Source of the DNA: an uncultured Bacteroidales bacterium
Lineage (GTDB): Bacteria > Bacteroidota > Bacteroidia > Bacteroidales > Muribaculaceae
Direction of reading: 5' to 3'
Assembly: GCA_958418815.1 (NCBI GenBank)
Contig: CATZGB010000052.1
Span: forward strand, 1-15,199
DNA length: 15,199 bases
Below are positions 5,380 to 13,850 of the stretch, piece by piece. How positions within the stretch are numbered: the first letter of the stretch is position 1; each line of letters starts with the position of its first letter. The position numbers and the translations under genes were made by a program. The notes under the pieces were generated by a model. The model ran no database searches. It was given only the letters and a program-made list of their open reading frames with translations, and was not told the DNA's origin.

Positions 5380-7035
5380 ATGAATACAAAGAAACTCCTA
5401 CATATATACCCATTACTGATAATGCTTGTTGCGTTTATCGTGGCAAGTGTGGCTGTGTCGTGTGGTAGCAATCCGGAAATAGACCGTCAGTTGACCAAGG
5501 CGGAGGAAATCATGGAGCAGCATCCTGATTCAGCCTATATGCTGTTGAATGGTATTGACAAAGAAACTCTTTCAACCAAGAAAGAGAAGGCTCGTTACGC
5601 CTTGCTCATGTCTATGGCTCTTGACAAGAACTATATCGACACCACGACTTTTGATGTCCTTCAGCCGGCAATTGACTATTATCTTGACAATGGTACGCCC
5701 GATGAGAAATTAAGGACATACTACTATCAAGGGCGGATATTTCAAAACAGAGGTGACGAAGACAATGCAATCAACACATTTGCAAAAGCTCTTGATAATA
5801 CGGTCGGAGCAAGAGACTCGTTGTGTATTGCCCGTACTCTTGTTGCTCAGGGCGGTTTGTATGCTAATCTTTATGATTTTGGGACATACACAAACTGTTA
5901 TTTGCAAGCTGCAAAAATATATAAGAAATACTCATACAACTATTATGAGTTTGACTGTCTGCTGAATGCACTTAATGGTGCAACTATTCTGAAAAATAAG
6001 ATGCTTGCCGACAGCATATATAATCTATGCACCTCGTTCACTCCGGTTGATAAATATCAAAGTCTAAACTTCAATGGGCACAAACTGACATATATTATCA
6101 ATCTTGGAACTAAACAAGATCTGTCTGAAATTATTGGTAAGCAGAAGATTGATTCATACGATGCAAACGGGTTGCTTAATCTTGCATTAGGATATAATAT
6201 ACTTGGCGACAACATACATGCAAAACAACTCCTTGATGAAGTGTATGAAAGTGGCAATAAAATAGACACTTTGAAGTATCAAGCAATCTTGGTTACTGTT
6301 TTGCGTGATTTAGGGGATTATCAAAAAGCATTTTCGACTTATTGGGATTATGCCCATAAACAGGATTCTATCTATAGCATCCAATTTGAACGTAAACAAA
6401 GGTTCATAGAGGAAAAACATGATTTAGAACTTCAAGCACAAGAGGCGGAGAGACAAAAGAGCCAAATTATATGGGGTAGCATAGGCATAGTGATGCTACT
6501 TTGCATCATCATACTTTCATATTCGTTATATGTAAAAAGGATAAAAATCGAACATGCCAATGATTTAGTCCAAATCAGGAATTTGCGGGATAATCTTTTT
6601 GAAACAGGTAAGCAGCAAGAGGAAATGTCGAACAGGATTGAAAAACTGTTTGGCACACGCTTCAAACTGCTTGACGGACTTGCCTCGTCATATTTTGAAT
6701 GTAGGGAGACCGGACAGGAACAGAAACGTATATATGCTGATGTCAAAAACTCTCTCAACGATTTCAGTTCCGATACCGCCACGCAGGAGCTGACGGATGT
6801 GGTCAACGGATACAAAAACGGACTGATGGAACATTTCAAAGCTGACTACCCCAAATTGTCGGCCTCGCAATATCGCCTCGCGCTTTATCTTTTCTGTGGT
6901 TTTTCACTGCCATCGATAAGCATATTCATCGGCACAGACCTTCGCAATATCTATGTCTATAAATCCCGCCTGAAATCCATAATTTCGAAGAGTGATACAC
7001 CCTGCAAAGAGGAATACCTTAAATATTTCGCCTGA
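5380..7035 (+). CDS. Membrane-anchored TPR protein with C-terminal HTH (regulator)
   Basis: 551 aa. The N-terminus MNTKKLLHIYPLLIMLVAFI leads to a lipobox-like A-V-S-C28, so it is either a lipoprotein or has a cleaved or uncleaved signal segment. Residues about 30-340 are helical repeats of tetratricopeptide type (for example YYYQGRIFQNRGDEDNAINTF). A coiled coil rich in E, Q and K precedes one transmembrane helix (about 362-384, IIWGSIGIVMLLCIIILSYS), then a second coiled coil. The last 65 residues, with LSASQYRLALYLFCGFSLPS and YVYKSRLKSII, resemble a LuxR-like helix-turn-helix. Bacteroidetes have many such TPR-TM-HTH proteins, thought to sense in the periplasm and bind DNA at the inner membrane. 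ATG 5380 is preferred over upstream in-frame starts because it follows the promoter and begins the signal segment. It lies just upstream of a four-helix protein and an outer-membrane receptor, its likely targets. Confidence 0.8.
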   Translation: MNTKKLLHIYPLLIMLVAFIVASVAVSCGSNPEIDRQLTKAEEIMEQHPDSAYMLLNGIDKETLSTKKEKARYALLMSMALDKNYIDTTTFDVLQPAIDYYLDNGTPDEKLRTYYYQGRIFQNRGDEDNAINTFAKALDNTVGARDSLCIARTLVAQGGLYANLYDFGTYTNCYLQAAKIYKKYSYNYYEFDCLLNALNGATILKNKMLADSIYNLCTSFTPVDKYQSLNFNGHKLTYIINLGTKQDLSEIIGKQKIDSYDANGLLNLALGYNILGDNIHAKQLLDEVYESGNKIDTLKYQAILVTVLRDLGDYQKAFSTYWDYAHKQDSIYSIQFERKQRFIEEKHDLELQAQEAERQKSQIIWGSIGIVMLLCIIILSYSLYVKRIKIEHANDLVQIRNLRDNLFETGKQQEEMSNRIEKLFGTRFKLLDGLASSYFECRETGQEQKRIYADVKNSLNDFSSDTATQELTDVVNGYKNGLMEHFKADYPKLSASQYRLALYLFCGFSLPSISIFIGTDLRNIYVYKSRLKSIISKSDTPCKEEYLKYFA

Positions 7036-7088
7036 TGCAACGCCTTGTTAGGCAATGTTAGATTTTATTTTCAGGCATATCTGAATAT

Positions 7089-7120
7089 CAACACCTTACA
7101 TCGGTCGATGTAAGGTGTTG
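7089..7120. terminator. Perfect 15-bp palindrome, terminator or operator
   Basis: CAACACCTTACATCG (7089-7103) and CGATGTAAGGTGTTG (7106-7120) are exact reverse complements with a 2-bp centre. It lies after the TPR regulator and 4 bp before the -33 element of the next promoter. No good T-run follows on either strand, so an operator for the adjacent promoter is as likely as a terminator. Confidence 0.6.
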
Positions 7121-7123
7121 TAG

Positions 7124-7154
7124 TTTGTAATCAGGCTGATTGGACGTAATTTTG
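7124..7154 (+). promoter_or_regulatory. Bacteroidetes promoter of the membrane protein/receptor operon
   Basis: TTTG (7124-7127), 19 nt, TAATTTTG (7147-7154): an exact -33/-7 pair with the usual spacing. The transcript would start near 7161, about 18 nt before ATG 7179. The palindrome immediately upstream may regulate it. Confidence 0.75.
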
Positions 7155-7178
7155 CATCGTAAATCAAAACCAAATAGT

Positions 7179-7625
7179 ATGATGCAATCGTTCAAAAACG
7201 GACTTACCGCAACTGTGGGATATATGGTACTCCTTACAGTTTTGCTCGCTCTGACAGCATGGATTGAAGGAAACGGAATGAGCTACATCTACTACGACCT
7301 TATCTCTCCTTTCAATGCAGTTCTGTCGGCAATATGTGGTATAATTGTGTTCTTTACCGGATACCGTTTTCCTCGAATCTTTTCGCGCATGGTTGCAGAC
7401 TATAAATCGGAGTATCCCGATGTGCCCGAAAAATATGTTATCCAAATCTGCCGGGGAAAACTTATGAAAAAGTACTCCTTAAATATCGCAACCGGCTGTT
7501 TTCTTGCAAGTCTGTTTATCTGCATCGGAAAACGTCCTCCGATTATCGTCTGGTATCTTGTTGTAATCGGAGCAATATCCTTGATGGCATATCTACGATA
7601 TAAGCAAAAATATAAGAATCTATAA
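7179..7625 (+). CDS. Four-helix inner-membrane protein, unknown function
   Basis: 148 aa from ATG 7179 (a second ATG follows directly at 7182). Four hydrophobic segments are visible at about 11-27, 43-62, 103-116 and 122-138, with a charged loop in the middle (SRMVADYKSEYPDVPEKYV) and a basic C-terminus (RYKQKYKNL). A longer reading from TTG 7140 would start upstream of the promoter's -7 element and is rejected. The receptor-like gene begins 18 nt after its stop, so the two form one operon behind the 7124-7154 promoter. I do not recognise the family; an inner-membrane partner of the outer-membrane protein is a guess from context only. Confidence 0.75.
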   Translation: MMQSFKNGLTATVGYMVLLTVLLALTAWIEGNGMSYIYYDLISPFNAVLSAICGIIVFFTGYRFPRIFSRMVADYKSEYPDVPEKYVIQICRGKLMKKYSLNIATGCFLASLFICIGKRPPIIVWYLVVIGAISLMAYLRYKQKYKNL

Positions 7626-7643
7626 TCACAAAACGCTATAAAT

Positions 7644-9737
7644 ATGAGACCAATATTCATTTTTATTATCACTCTGTTCTGTGCTTTGTGTGCATTTGCA
7701 CAGACAGAAACTCCTGACAGCGTGAAGGCACGGGAACTTAACGAAGTTGTGGTTTAGGCTCAGATGCAACGTACCTCTTCCAATGTCACTACCTATTATC
7801 CTGACAGGAACAGCAAGCGTACTGCCCAGAATGCAATAGATCTTCTTAGCAGTATGGCTATACCTCAGATAAACGTAAATCCGATTGGAGGCACAGTGAC
7901 GACACCAAGCGGTGACGAAGTGTCAATTTATATTGACATGGAGCCGGCTACGCAAGAGGAAAAAGATGCCTTACGCCCGGAGGACGTCAAAAAAGTGGAA
8001 TATTTTGTTTTTCCAACCGATCCGCGTTTCAACCATACCAAATATGTGATAAACATCACATTGAAGCATTATAATTACGGAGGATATGCCAAGGTATCAG
8101 GTACCGGCAACATAATGGCAGGTTCCGGCAGTGGCGTTGCTTACGCAAAGATGTCATACAAGCGCATGACATACGACATAAGCGTGAACGATAAATACAC
8201 CGACCGTCATCACACGGGGAATGAGCAAACACAGGTGTTCCGATTTCCCGATAATAATGGCGAAATCAATGAAATAACCCGCAGTAATCTACTTGACGGC
8301 AGCCGCTTTCAGCATAATCAATTCGGAGCCTCGTTCCGAGCCAAATACACATCTGACAAGGCTGTAATCTCCAACAGTTTCTTTTTCACTGCACTAAACA
8401 CCCCTAACAGTTCTTATAACGGTAAACTGGTGTTTTCTTCAGATGCGTTTGGCAACAGCGACTACACAAACACGTTAAACTCGACATATCTCTATCCTCG
8501 GTGGAGAGGTAATTATTACTTTGACTTAGGCAACGGATTCAAGCTAAATGCCATCCCTTCATTCTTCTATCAGCACACTAAATCAGACCGCAGATATGCC
8601 TCAGACAATACTGATATTAGAACTGACGCAACAGAGGATGCAGTAACCGGTGAATTGCAGATACAGCTTAACAAGTCTTTTGACAAATACCACACTCTTG
8701 ACGTTAACATATTGGGCATTTATTATAATAATCGAGTGAAATACACAGGTAATACTGTGGCCACACCGGAATTCAACCAGTTCGCTTATGGCGGCATTGT
8801 CGGATACACTTTCTCAAAAGATAGTTTTTACGGACAGTTGTCAGCAGGTGTTGCCGGGGAGTCTAACAAAATCAGCGGAGTGCGTACAAACAGTTTTATT
8901 CCTCTTGTAAATCTTAACACCCAGTATGCCTTTAATCAAAAAAATCAGATCAGTCTCTCGGCTATGCTGAACATACGCCCCGTTGAGGCATCTGAAAAAA
9001 CGCCTGACATAATCCAGGAGAATGAACTGCTGTATAAGACCGGCAACCTTCATCTGAAAAATGTGAAAGTAAGTAAGGTCACTCTTGATTACACTTGGCT
9101 ACCCAACAATAAGTTTTCATTGTCGGCATTTACAGGCTGGAGTAGAGATTTCAACCGCATAGTGCCTGTTTTCACGCCTGATGGTCCAGACGGTCTGATG
9201 ATTCGCACTTTGGAAAATGACGGATATTATCAGAATTTCTATTTCGGAACGTCATTAACAGCCAAACTGCTGAACCGCTCACTGGTACTTCGAGCCACTC
9301 CGCAGATGTGGTTTGAGAAAATATCCGGAATATATGCCGATACGAACAGTTATCTGTCGCTTTCACTTAACGCTACTTATTATATCGGCAAATTCTATGT
9401 CTCGGCGTATTATTCACCTGCTTTCAGGGAATTGGTATCACAAAGCCTTACAGCAACCTCGGTTAAGCGTAAGACTCATTATCAACTGAAAATCGGCTGG
9501 AGCAACGGCTCTTGGAATTTCACAGCTGCCGCTGTCAATATTTTCCGACGTAACTGGGTGGCAGAGACATCAAGACTCGAGAGTAAATGGTTTGACCAAT
9601 ATACTACCGAATACAGTGCGTCAAGCCATCAGTTTGTTAGCCTTACCGCAAGCTACACATTTGGTTTTGGAAAGAAAGTTCGGCGTGGCGATGAAATTCA
9701 GACCATGGGAGCAGGAAGCTCAGCTATCATGAAATGA
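7644..9737 (+). pseudogene. TonB-receptor-like outer-membrane barrel with in-frame TAG
   Basis: From ATG 7644 the frame encodes a signal peptide (MRPIFIFIITLFCALCAFAQ), then ELNEVVV, then a TAG at 7755-7757 (codon 38), and continues open for about 660 codons to TGA 9735-9737. Relatives in the Bacteroidetes outer-membrane beta-barrel family normally read VVVEAQ here, so a single G-to-T change of GAG explains the stop. Past it come a plug-like region (about 45-150, with AIDLLSSM and INITLKHY) and a long barrel of alternating aromatic strands ending YTFGFGKKV and the family-typical tail SSAIMK. There is no N-terminal carboxypeptidase-like domain. Other genes in the window end in TAG, so this is not a reassigned codon. 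Reinitiation at ATG 7764 would give 657 aa without a signal peptide, which could not reach the outer membrane. It is a recent nonsense allele, a readthrough case or a sequencing error. Confidence 0.85.
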
Positions 9738-9770
9738 GAGTAACAGCTTAATCATACATAGACAAAGAAA

Positions 9771-9801
9771 GGCACCCCCGGCAGTGATTGTCGGGGGTGT
9801 C
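9771..9801. terminator. Bidirectional terminator between cargo and mob block
   Basis: GGCACCCCCG (9771-9780) pairs with CGGGGGTGTC (9792-9801) with one G-T pair, and the stem continues inwards (GCA/TGT) to a 5-nt loop. T-rich tracts follow on both sides (TGTCTTT on the + strand, TTTCTTT on the - strand). It lies between the receptor gene and the convergent - strand gene ending at 9822. Confidence 0.75.
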
Positions 9802-9821
9802 TGTCTTTAAGTTAGCAGGGA

Positions 9822-10739
9822 TTATTTGTAGCCTTCGAGTAATTTCGGCTTGGCGTCATCAGGGATATGGGGATTTGCTCGCATATCCTTTATTGCTTGG
9901 ACTTCTCCGGGTGTCAGGCGGGAACGTTGCTCATGTGGCAGAGGCTTCGGTTTTGTTTCTGCCTTTGACTTTGATTGCTCTGTTTCTGCGGCTTTGGGTG
10001 ACTCCGGCGGTTCCGGTTTCCAGTCATCGACAGGACGGAAGTAGAGGAACTGCGGGGAGTTGCGCTCCATGTTGAAAATTTTGGCCTTCATGCCTTCACG
10101 TTCTTCTTTCTTCCCATCGAGCATACGGCGTTCAAAGTCCTGATATTCCTCGGTGTCTGTCCTCCCTATGCGGCTCCATCGGTAGAGCCATTCAACTCGT
10201 TTGAGGTGCTCAATCTCGTTGTCTTGATAGAGGAACATGACACCGAATGCGATGAAAACGACCACGTTTATTACGAACCCGATTTTGAAAGCATTTAGTT
10301 TGTTGCGCAACGCGGTTTCGTTTTCAGAGCTGTTCTGTCGGTTCTCAATTCTTTTGAGGATGGCATTGTTCTCTACGGCTTTTTTATCGGTATTCTGAAT
10401 TTCATCCTTGACCGCCTTTCGGATAGCCTTGTCATACTCCACTTTTTCAAGTGCGTCCAATGCACTGACAGTCACCGTTACCGACTGCGGTATCGGGCGT
10501 TCTCCGGCATTGCATTTGCGGGTAATCTTAGTCACGGCTTCCTCTATGTCGGACTTTCTGGCAATATCGTCCGGAAGCACAACCTTGAACTCTGACGGCA
10601 TCGCCTGTGTTTGTGTCGGTGGGGTTGCCTTCGCCTTGGTTTCGAGGGTCTCGATGCGAGTGGTGTGGTTGGTAACTGTCTTTTGCAGGTCGTCAATCTG
10701 CTCACCTTGTTTCTTGACGTCATCATAAAGCTTTGACAT
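9822..10739 (-). CDS. Coiled-coil membrane protein in the mobilization operon
   Basis: 305 aa, starting 2 nt after the stop of the relaxase gene and therefore coupled to it. Residues about 1-35 form a coiled coil (YDDVKKQGEQIDDLQKTV), a Pro/Thr linker follows, and a further helical stretch (about 95-150) leads to one transmembrane helix (about 153-171, IGFVINVVVFIAFGVMFLY). The C-terminal part is charged, with a P/E/K-rich low-complexity segment near 238-265 and a final RLTPGEVQAIKDMRANPHIP. No enzyme motif is seen. Proteins of this shape often follow MobB-type relaxases in Bacteroides mobilizable elements. It may link the relaxosome to a helper's coupling protein at the inner membrane (inference). 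Confidence 0.75.
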   Translation of the reverse strand: MSKLYDDVKKQGEQIDDLQKTVTNHTTRIETLETKAKATPPTQTQAMPSEFKVVLPDDIARKSDIEEAVTKITRKCNAGERPIPQSVTVTVSALDALEKVEYDKAIRKAVKDEIQNTDKKAVENNAILKRIENRQNSSENETALRNKLNAFKIGFVINVVVFIAFGVMFLYQDNEIEHLKRVEWLYRWSRIGRTDTEEYQDFERRMLDGKKEEREGMKAKIFNMERNSPQFLYFRPVDDWKPEPPESPKAAETEQSKSKAETKPKPLPHEQRSRLTPGEVQAIKDMRANPHIPDDAKPKLLEGYK

Positions 10740-10741
10740 AT

Positions 10742-11698
10742 TCAGATTCTTCTTGATTTGCGTTTACGTTTGGCTTCTTCTTTCTTGATGGCGTTTTGAA
10801 ACGCCTGTTCCTCAGGGTCGAAGCCGGGGCCGAGAGTGAACAGATTTCCGACCGCTCCGATGGTTACGTCCAGAACGTCCTCCACAAGAGATGGCTTTTG
10901 CGACGGTGCATATTCGACCGTTACTTTCGGTTTCTGCCGGATAGAGTCTGATTGCTCAAATCTCTGTCTGCGGTTGAACTCAAAGAGATTGTTCAGGCGA
11001 CGATATGTGAACGCACGGTCGATTTTAGACCCGTTGACCGTTATGTCGCCATCTGTAAATTTCACGCCGATGTGTTTGCCGGTGTTGTGATCGTCATGAA
11101 ATTTTACCTCAATTCCTGCACAGGCGAGTCGGCGCGAGAACTCATCCCACGACTTACAACCATAAATCGCCTGACTGATCCGCTCCTTGAATACCGGAAT
11201 TTTATCCTCGTATTTCTGTTTCAGCGGCGAGTATGTGAGTCCGTATTTGTCCTTGATGGCCTTTACAACACGGTCGCTGCGCCTGAAATTGTCGCGCTCG
11301 TAGACTGCCTTGCCTGACATATCCACACGGTTATAGACGATATGGAAATGCGGATGTTCGGTTTCCAGATGGCGCACGACAAGATACTGGGTGTTCTTGA
11401 TTCCCATACCTTCCATATACTCTTTCGCGAGCTGAGCCATGAATTCATCGGTCAGTCTTGGCGCATCGGCGGTGTCAAAACTGATGGAAATATGTCCTGC
11501 CGGATTCTCCTTGCCGGGCATAAATCCATGTACCGCTTCAAACGACTGCACCATTTTCGCATAGTCGGAAGTGAAAATATTTTCACTTCCGATGATGCGC
11601 CACGTGTCGGGTGTGTACTCCTTCGGGTTGTGGAATTGGCGCGTCACATACCCCACGACATCGTGAAACGTGCCGCTTTTAAGTATTCTTGCAAACAT
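10742..11698 (-). CDS. Relaxase / mobilization nuclease (MobB type)
   Basis: 318 aa, relaxase/mobilization nuclease domain (pfam03432 type). It would nick one strand at oriT, stay covalently attached through a Tyr and lead the strand into the recipient. The candidate nucleophile is Y17 (VVGYVTR). The metal-binding triad is clear in HLETEHPHFHIVYNRVD, with H110, H115, H117 and H119. The C-terminal part beyond about 170 is basic and ends KKEEAKRKRKSRRI. Length is normal for the compact MobB relaxases of Bacteroides plasmids and integrated elements; there is no helicase domain. The start ATG 11698 lies inside the end of the mobC-like gene (20-nt overlap). With no conjugation genes visible, transfer would rely on a helper element. 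Confidence 0.93.
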   Translation of the reverse strand: MFARILKSGTFHDVVGYVTRQFHNPKEYTPDTWRIIGSENIFTSDYAKMVQSFEAVHGFMPGKENPAGHISISFDTADAPRLTDEFMAQLAKEYMEGMGIKNTQYLVVRHLETEHPHFHIVYNRVDMSGKAVYERDNFRRSDRVVKAIKDKYGLTYSPLKQKYEDKIPVFKERISQAIYGCKSWDEFSRRLACAGIEVKFHDDHNTGKHIGVKFTDGDITVNGSKIDRAFTYRRLNNLFEFNRRQRFEQSDSIRQKPKVTVEYAPSQKPSLVEDVLDVTIGAVGNLFTLGPGFDPEEQAFQNAIKKEEAKRKRKSRRI

Positions 11699-12074
11699 AA
11701 TCAGTCTCTTTATTGGGTCTTAATTTTTTGAGAATGTCAAACATCTTATCGACGACGGCGGCTAATTTATTTGCCGCGCTGCGAAGTTTGAGCTGATGAA
11801 AACAGGTCATTGCCTGATTGAAATCGGAACTGAGATTTAGTATCCCTTTGGCAATCTCCTTTTCAATCTCACTCAGGCGGCTGACAATCGTGAGCCGGAA
11901 CGCGCCATGCCTGACATACTCCGCCATCTTTACTCCGGCGGTTTTTGACCGCTCCAGAAGGTCGGAGTATTCGGCATCGTTCAGTTTGATTGTCACCACA
12001 TGGGTGCGCTTCTCATCGGTCGGTTTTGAGGGACGACCGCCCTTTCTGACAGTTGATTTACTCATAGTAGACAT
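11679..12074 (-). CDS. MobC-type relaxosome accessory protein
   Basis: 131 aa (122-128 if the second ATG at 12065 is used). After a basic N-terminus (KGGRPSKPTDEKRT), residues about 24-60 form a ribbon-helix-helix: the strand HVVTIKLNDAEYSDL, then helices through EYVRHGAF. The second half has the heptad-rich segment LSEIEKEIAKGILNLSSDFNQ and a tail of helices typical of MobC/MobA-type proteins. These bind oriT DNA, help melt the nic region and recruit the relaxase. It is the first gene after the candidate oriT and overlaps the relaxase gene by 20 nt, so the mob genes are translated together. Confidence 0.88.
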   Translation of the reverse strand: MSTMSKSTVRKGGRPSKPTDEKRTHVVTIKLNDAEYSDLLERSKTAGVKMAEYVRHGAFRLTIVSRLSEIEKEIAKGILNLSSDFNQAMTCFHQLKLRSAANKLAAVVDKMFDILKKLRPNKETDYVCKNT

Positions 12075-12248
12075 TGTTATGGTTTATGTGAATTGGGAGG
12101 TAAAGAGCGGCTTATGCTGCGCAGTTTCGGGAAGCATTTTCGGAGAAAAAGAAATCCCGAAACATATCCTTGCCTTCCCAATTCACTACGTTCATCGGGA
12201 AGCTGCCCCACGGTGTACCGGGTGCAGTGGTATCCCGACATTATCATC
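12075..12248. other. Candidate origin of transfer (oriT)
   Basis: 174 bp between the DUF3408 gene and the mobC-like gene contain nested inverted repeats. The outer arms are GTGAATTGGGA (12088-12098) and TCCCAATTCAC (12176-12186); the inner arms are TTTCGGGA (12125-12132) and TCCCGAAA (12155-12162). Directly after the inner repeat lies CATATCCTTGCC (12163-12174), close to the YATCCTG nic core of RP4-type MOBP origins and in the same relative place. A third structure (TCGGGA 12195-12200 with TCCCGA 12233-12238, containing CGGT-GT-ACCG) follows. Position upstream of mobC and the relaxase is typical for oriT. The nick site itself is inferred. Confidence 0.6.
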
Positions 12249-12749
12249 TCAGAGTTTGCGCCATATTTCGATGTCGTCGGCATAGAGATTGAGATGCTCC
12301 AAAAGGACAGCATTGATGTAGCTGCCGACGGTGGTGTCACGGTCTCCGAGGATGCGGGCGATGCGTTCGAGCTTCGCCCACACTCCGTCATCGATGTTGA
12401 CCGGGTGACGCTTCATCAGCTTAGACGGAGCGAGATAGGTAGCCTTGAACTCAGCGTAATCCGATTTGCGCTGTTGCTTGCCGATACGCTGTTGCTTCGG
12501 TGGCTCGGATGTGTCGGTTACTGCTTTGGATGCCGTCTGCTCATTGTCGAACAGATTGTCTGTGTTGGCAGGAGAAGTGCTGTTGACAGCGTTGTCGCTG
12601 TTTACAGCATTGATAGTGGGAGTTGAGTTGATTGAATTATCCGGTTGCATAATAATTTGTGGTTTGATGGTTGATACTGTGGTTTGGGGTGCATCGGTCA
12701 ATTGAGTTGACTTGGATGCGGTTGTTGACGGAGATTTCTTTGCTGTCAT
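12249..12749 (-). CDS. DUF3408 protein, likely DNA-binding
   Basis: 166 aa. The first half (about 1-90) is low-complexity and rich in Ser, Thr, Asn and Gln, probably disordered. The C-terminal half (about 95-166, KSDYAEFKATYLAPSKLMKR, then VNIDDGVWAKLERIARIL and VGSYINAVLLEHL) matches DUF3408, found in conjugative and mobilizable elements of Bacteroides (TraB-like) and resembling a ribbon-helix-helix fold. Its ATG overlaps the stop of the primase-like gene (ATGA at 12746-12749), so translation is coupled. Placed between the primase-like gene and oriT, it may help position the relaxosome or regulate the operon (inference). Confidence 0.85.
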   Translation of the reverse strand: MTAKKSPSTTASKSTQLTDAPQTTVSTIKPQIIMQPDNSINSTPTINAVNSDNAVNSTSPANTDNLFDNEQTASKAVTDTSEPPKQQRIGKQQRKSDYAEFKATYLAPSKLMKRHPVNIDDGVWAKLERIARILGDRDTTVGSYINAVLLEHLNLYADDIEIWRKL

Positions 12750-13831
12750 GATTTATCAGTTTTTGAGGGTTTGTGAATAGTATCAGTATCCGGGTTGTAC
12801 CGTTCAACTGACACAAGAGTGAGTTGCAGATCATCTATGAGTTTCTGCAAAATTGGATTGCGGCGTATCATTGATTGCAGTATCGCTTGGTCAGGCTCGA
12901 TTTGCAGCAGATAATCTGCTATGTCGAGTCCGGCTGTTCGCTCGTCATCGGTGGCAACTTCTTCAAGGAAGTTGAAGATGCTTGCCTCGATACCGAGACT
13001 ACGTAGCAATATCAGTTTCTGCCGCCACTGGTCTGTCGCGCCAATATCGGGATACAGGATAACCTGACAGCCACGGAGAACACGAAGTGCGTCGGCATTG
13101 AAGCAACCGTTTTTACCACCTGTCGCCAGCCACACATATTCCGGCAGATAATACGCTGCCACAAGAGCGGTCTTCTCGCTCTCGACAATGGCAACCGGTT
13201 TGTCTCGGTTCATCGGCAAGAGGTGTTCGCCGAAAAAGCACTGACGCAGATTGAAGTCGGGCAACCGTAGCAACGAGTGAACCCATGTCACATGATTTAA
13301 TGGCTCCTTGACACGCTTGCCGCTGTCGGCATTATAGAGCATGACCTTTCCTGTGCGGGTGTCTCCATTGGCATCGGTCTGCCAGAACACGCATGACCCC
13401 GGCCAGTGTTTCGATGTGCCTACGCGATAATCCTTCATTAGTCGGAGCGCGTCCTCTGCTCCAAACTTGGAGCGGAGGAACAGATAGAGATTGTTCTTCT
13501 CATATCCGTGCAGAGTCTGTGAAACAGTCTCTGTCGCAATAAAGGATGTCAGCTTTCGCTGCTCGGTCGGTTTGGCTCGCCATGCTGACGGAGTTGCGAA
13601 AGCGCAGTGCAAGGGCTTCGCCTGAGGATTACGGTCGAAATATTCCTTCGGCGTAAGATGATAGCCGCAGCTCTGTTCATGGTCACATCTGCCCACATCG
13701 TCCGGAAACGAGATTTGTTTCTCGGTGTCGATATACCGGCTGAAACAGCGTTTCTTATGACAGGCAGGGCAAGTGTACCGTGTAGCCACTCCTTTGTATG
13801 GCTGGAGAATGAATCGGTGTGTGTTATTCAT
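12746..13831 (-). CDS. Zinc-finger/Toprim primase-like protein (DUF6371-like)
   Basis: 361 aa. A zinc-binding N-terminus shows C21-x-x-C24 and C49 with C55 and H58, as in bacterial primase-type zinc ribbons. The central region (about 95-205) is unrecognised. A Toprim-like domain follows: KPVAIVESEKTALVAAYYLP, with E217 as the expected catalytic acid, and VILYPDIGA with D262 where a D-x-D pair is usual; here the second Asp is Gly. D303 and D306 (GLDIADYLL) may complete the site. The likely role is primer synthesis for replication of the element after transfer or excision. The paired DUF3987 gene lies upstream. It ends in a 4-nt overlap with the DUF3408 gene. The degenerate Toprim motif leaves open a non-catalytic role. 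Confidence 0.8.
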   Translation of the reverse strand: MNNTHRFILQPYKGVATRYTCPACHKKRCFSRYIDTEKQISFPDDVGRCDHEQSCGYHLTPKEYFDRNPQAKPLHCAFATPSAWRAKPTEQRKLTSFIATETVSQTLHGYEKNNLYLFLRSKFGAEDALRLMKDYRVGTSKHWPGSCVFWQTDANGDTRTGKVMLYNADSGKRVKEPLNHVTWVHSLLRLPDFNLRQCFFGEHLLPMNRDKPVAIVESEKTALVAAYYLPEYVWLATGGKNGCFNADALRVLRGCQVILYPDIGATDQWRQKLILLRSLGIEASIFNFLEEVATDDERTAGLDIADYLLQIEPDQAILQSMIRRNPILQKLIDDLQLTLVSVERYNPDTDTIHKPSKTDKS

Positions 13832-13850
13832 AGATTCTCAAAAAACGGTT

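Noticed and set aside
7755..7757. Genetic-code change (TAG read as sense) to explain the interrupted receptor
   Set aside because: Two other genes in the window (ending at 704 and 4983) use TAG as their natural stop, so wholesale reassignment is unlikely. Occasional readthrough remains possible.
12077..12626. Overlapping frames on both strands across the DUF3408 gene and the oriT candidate
   Set aside because: They cross the structured intergenic region and run antisense or out of frame to a recognised gene. No plausible starts were found.
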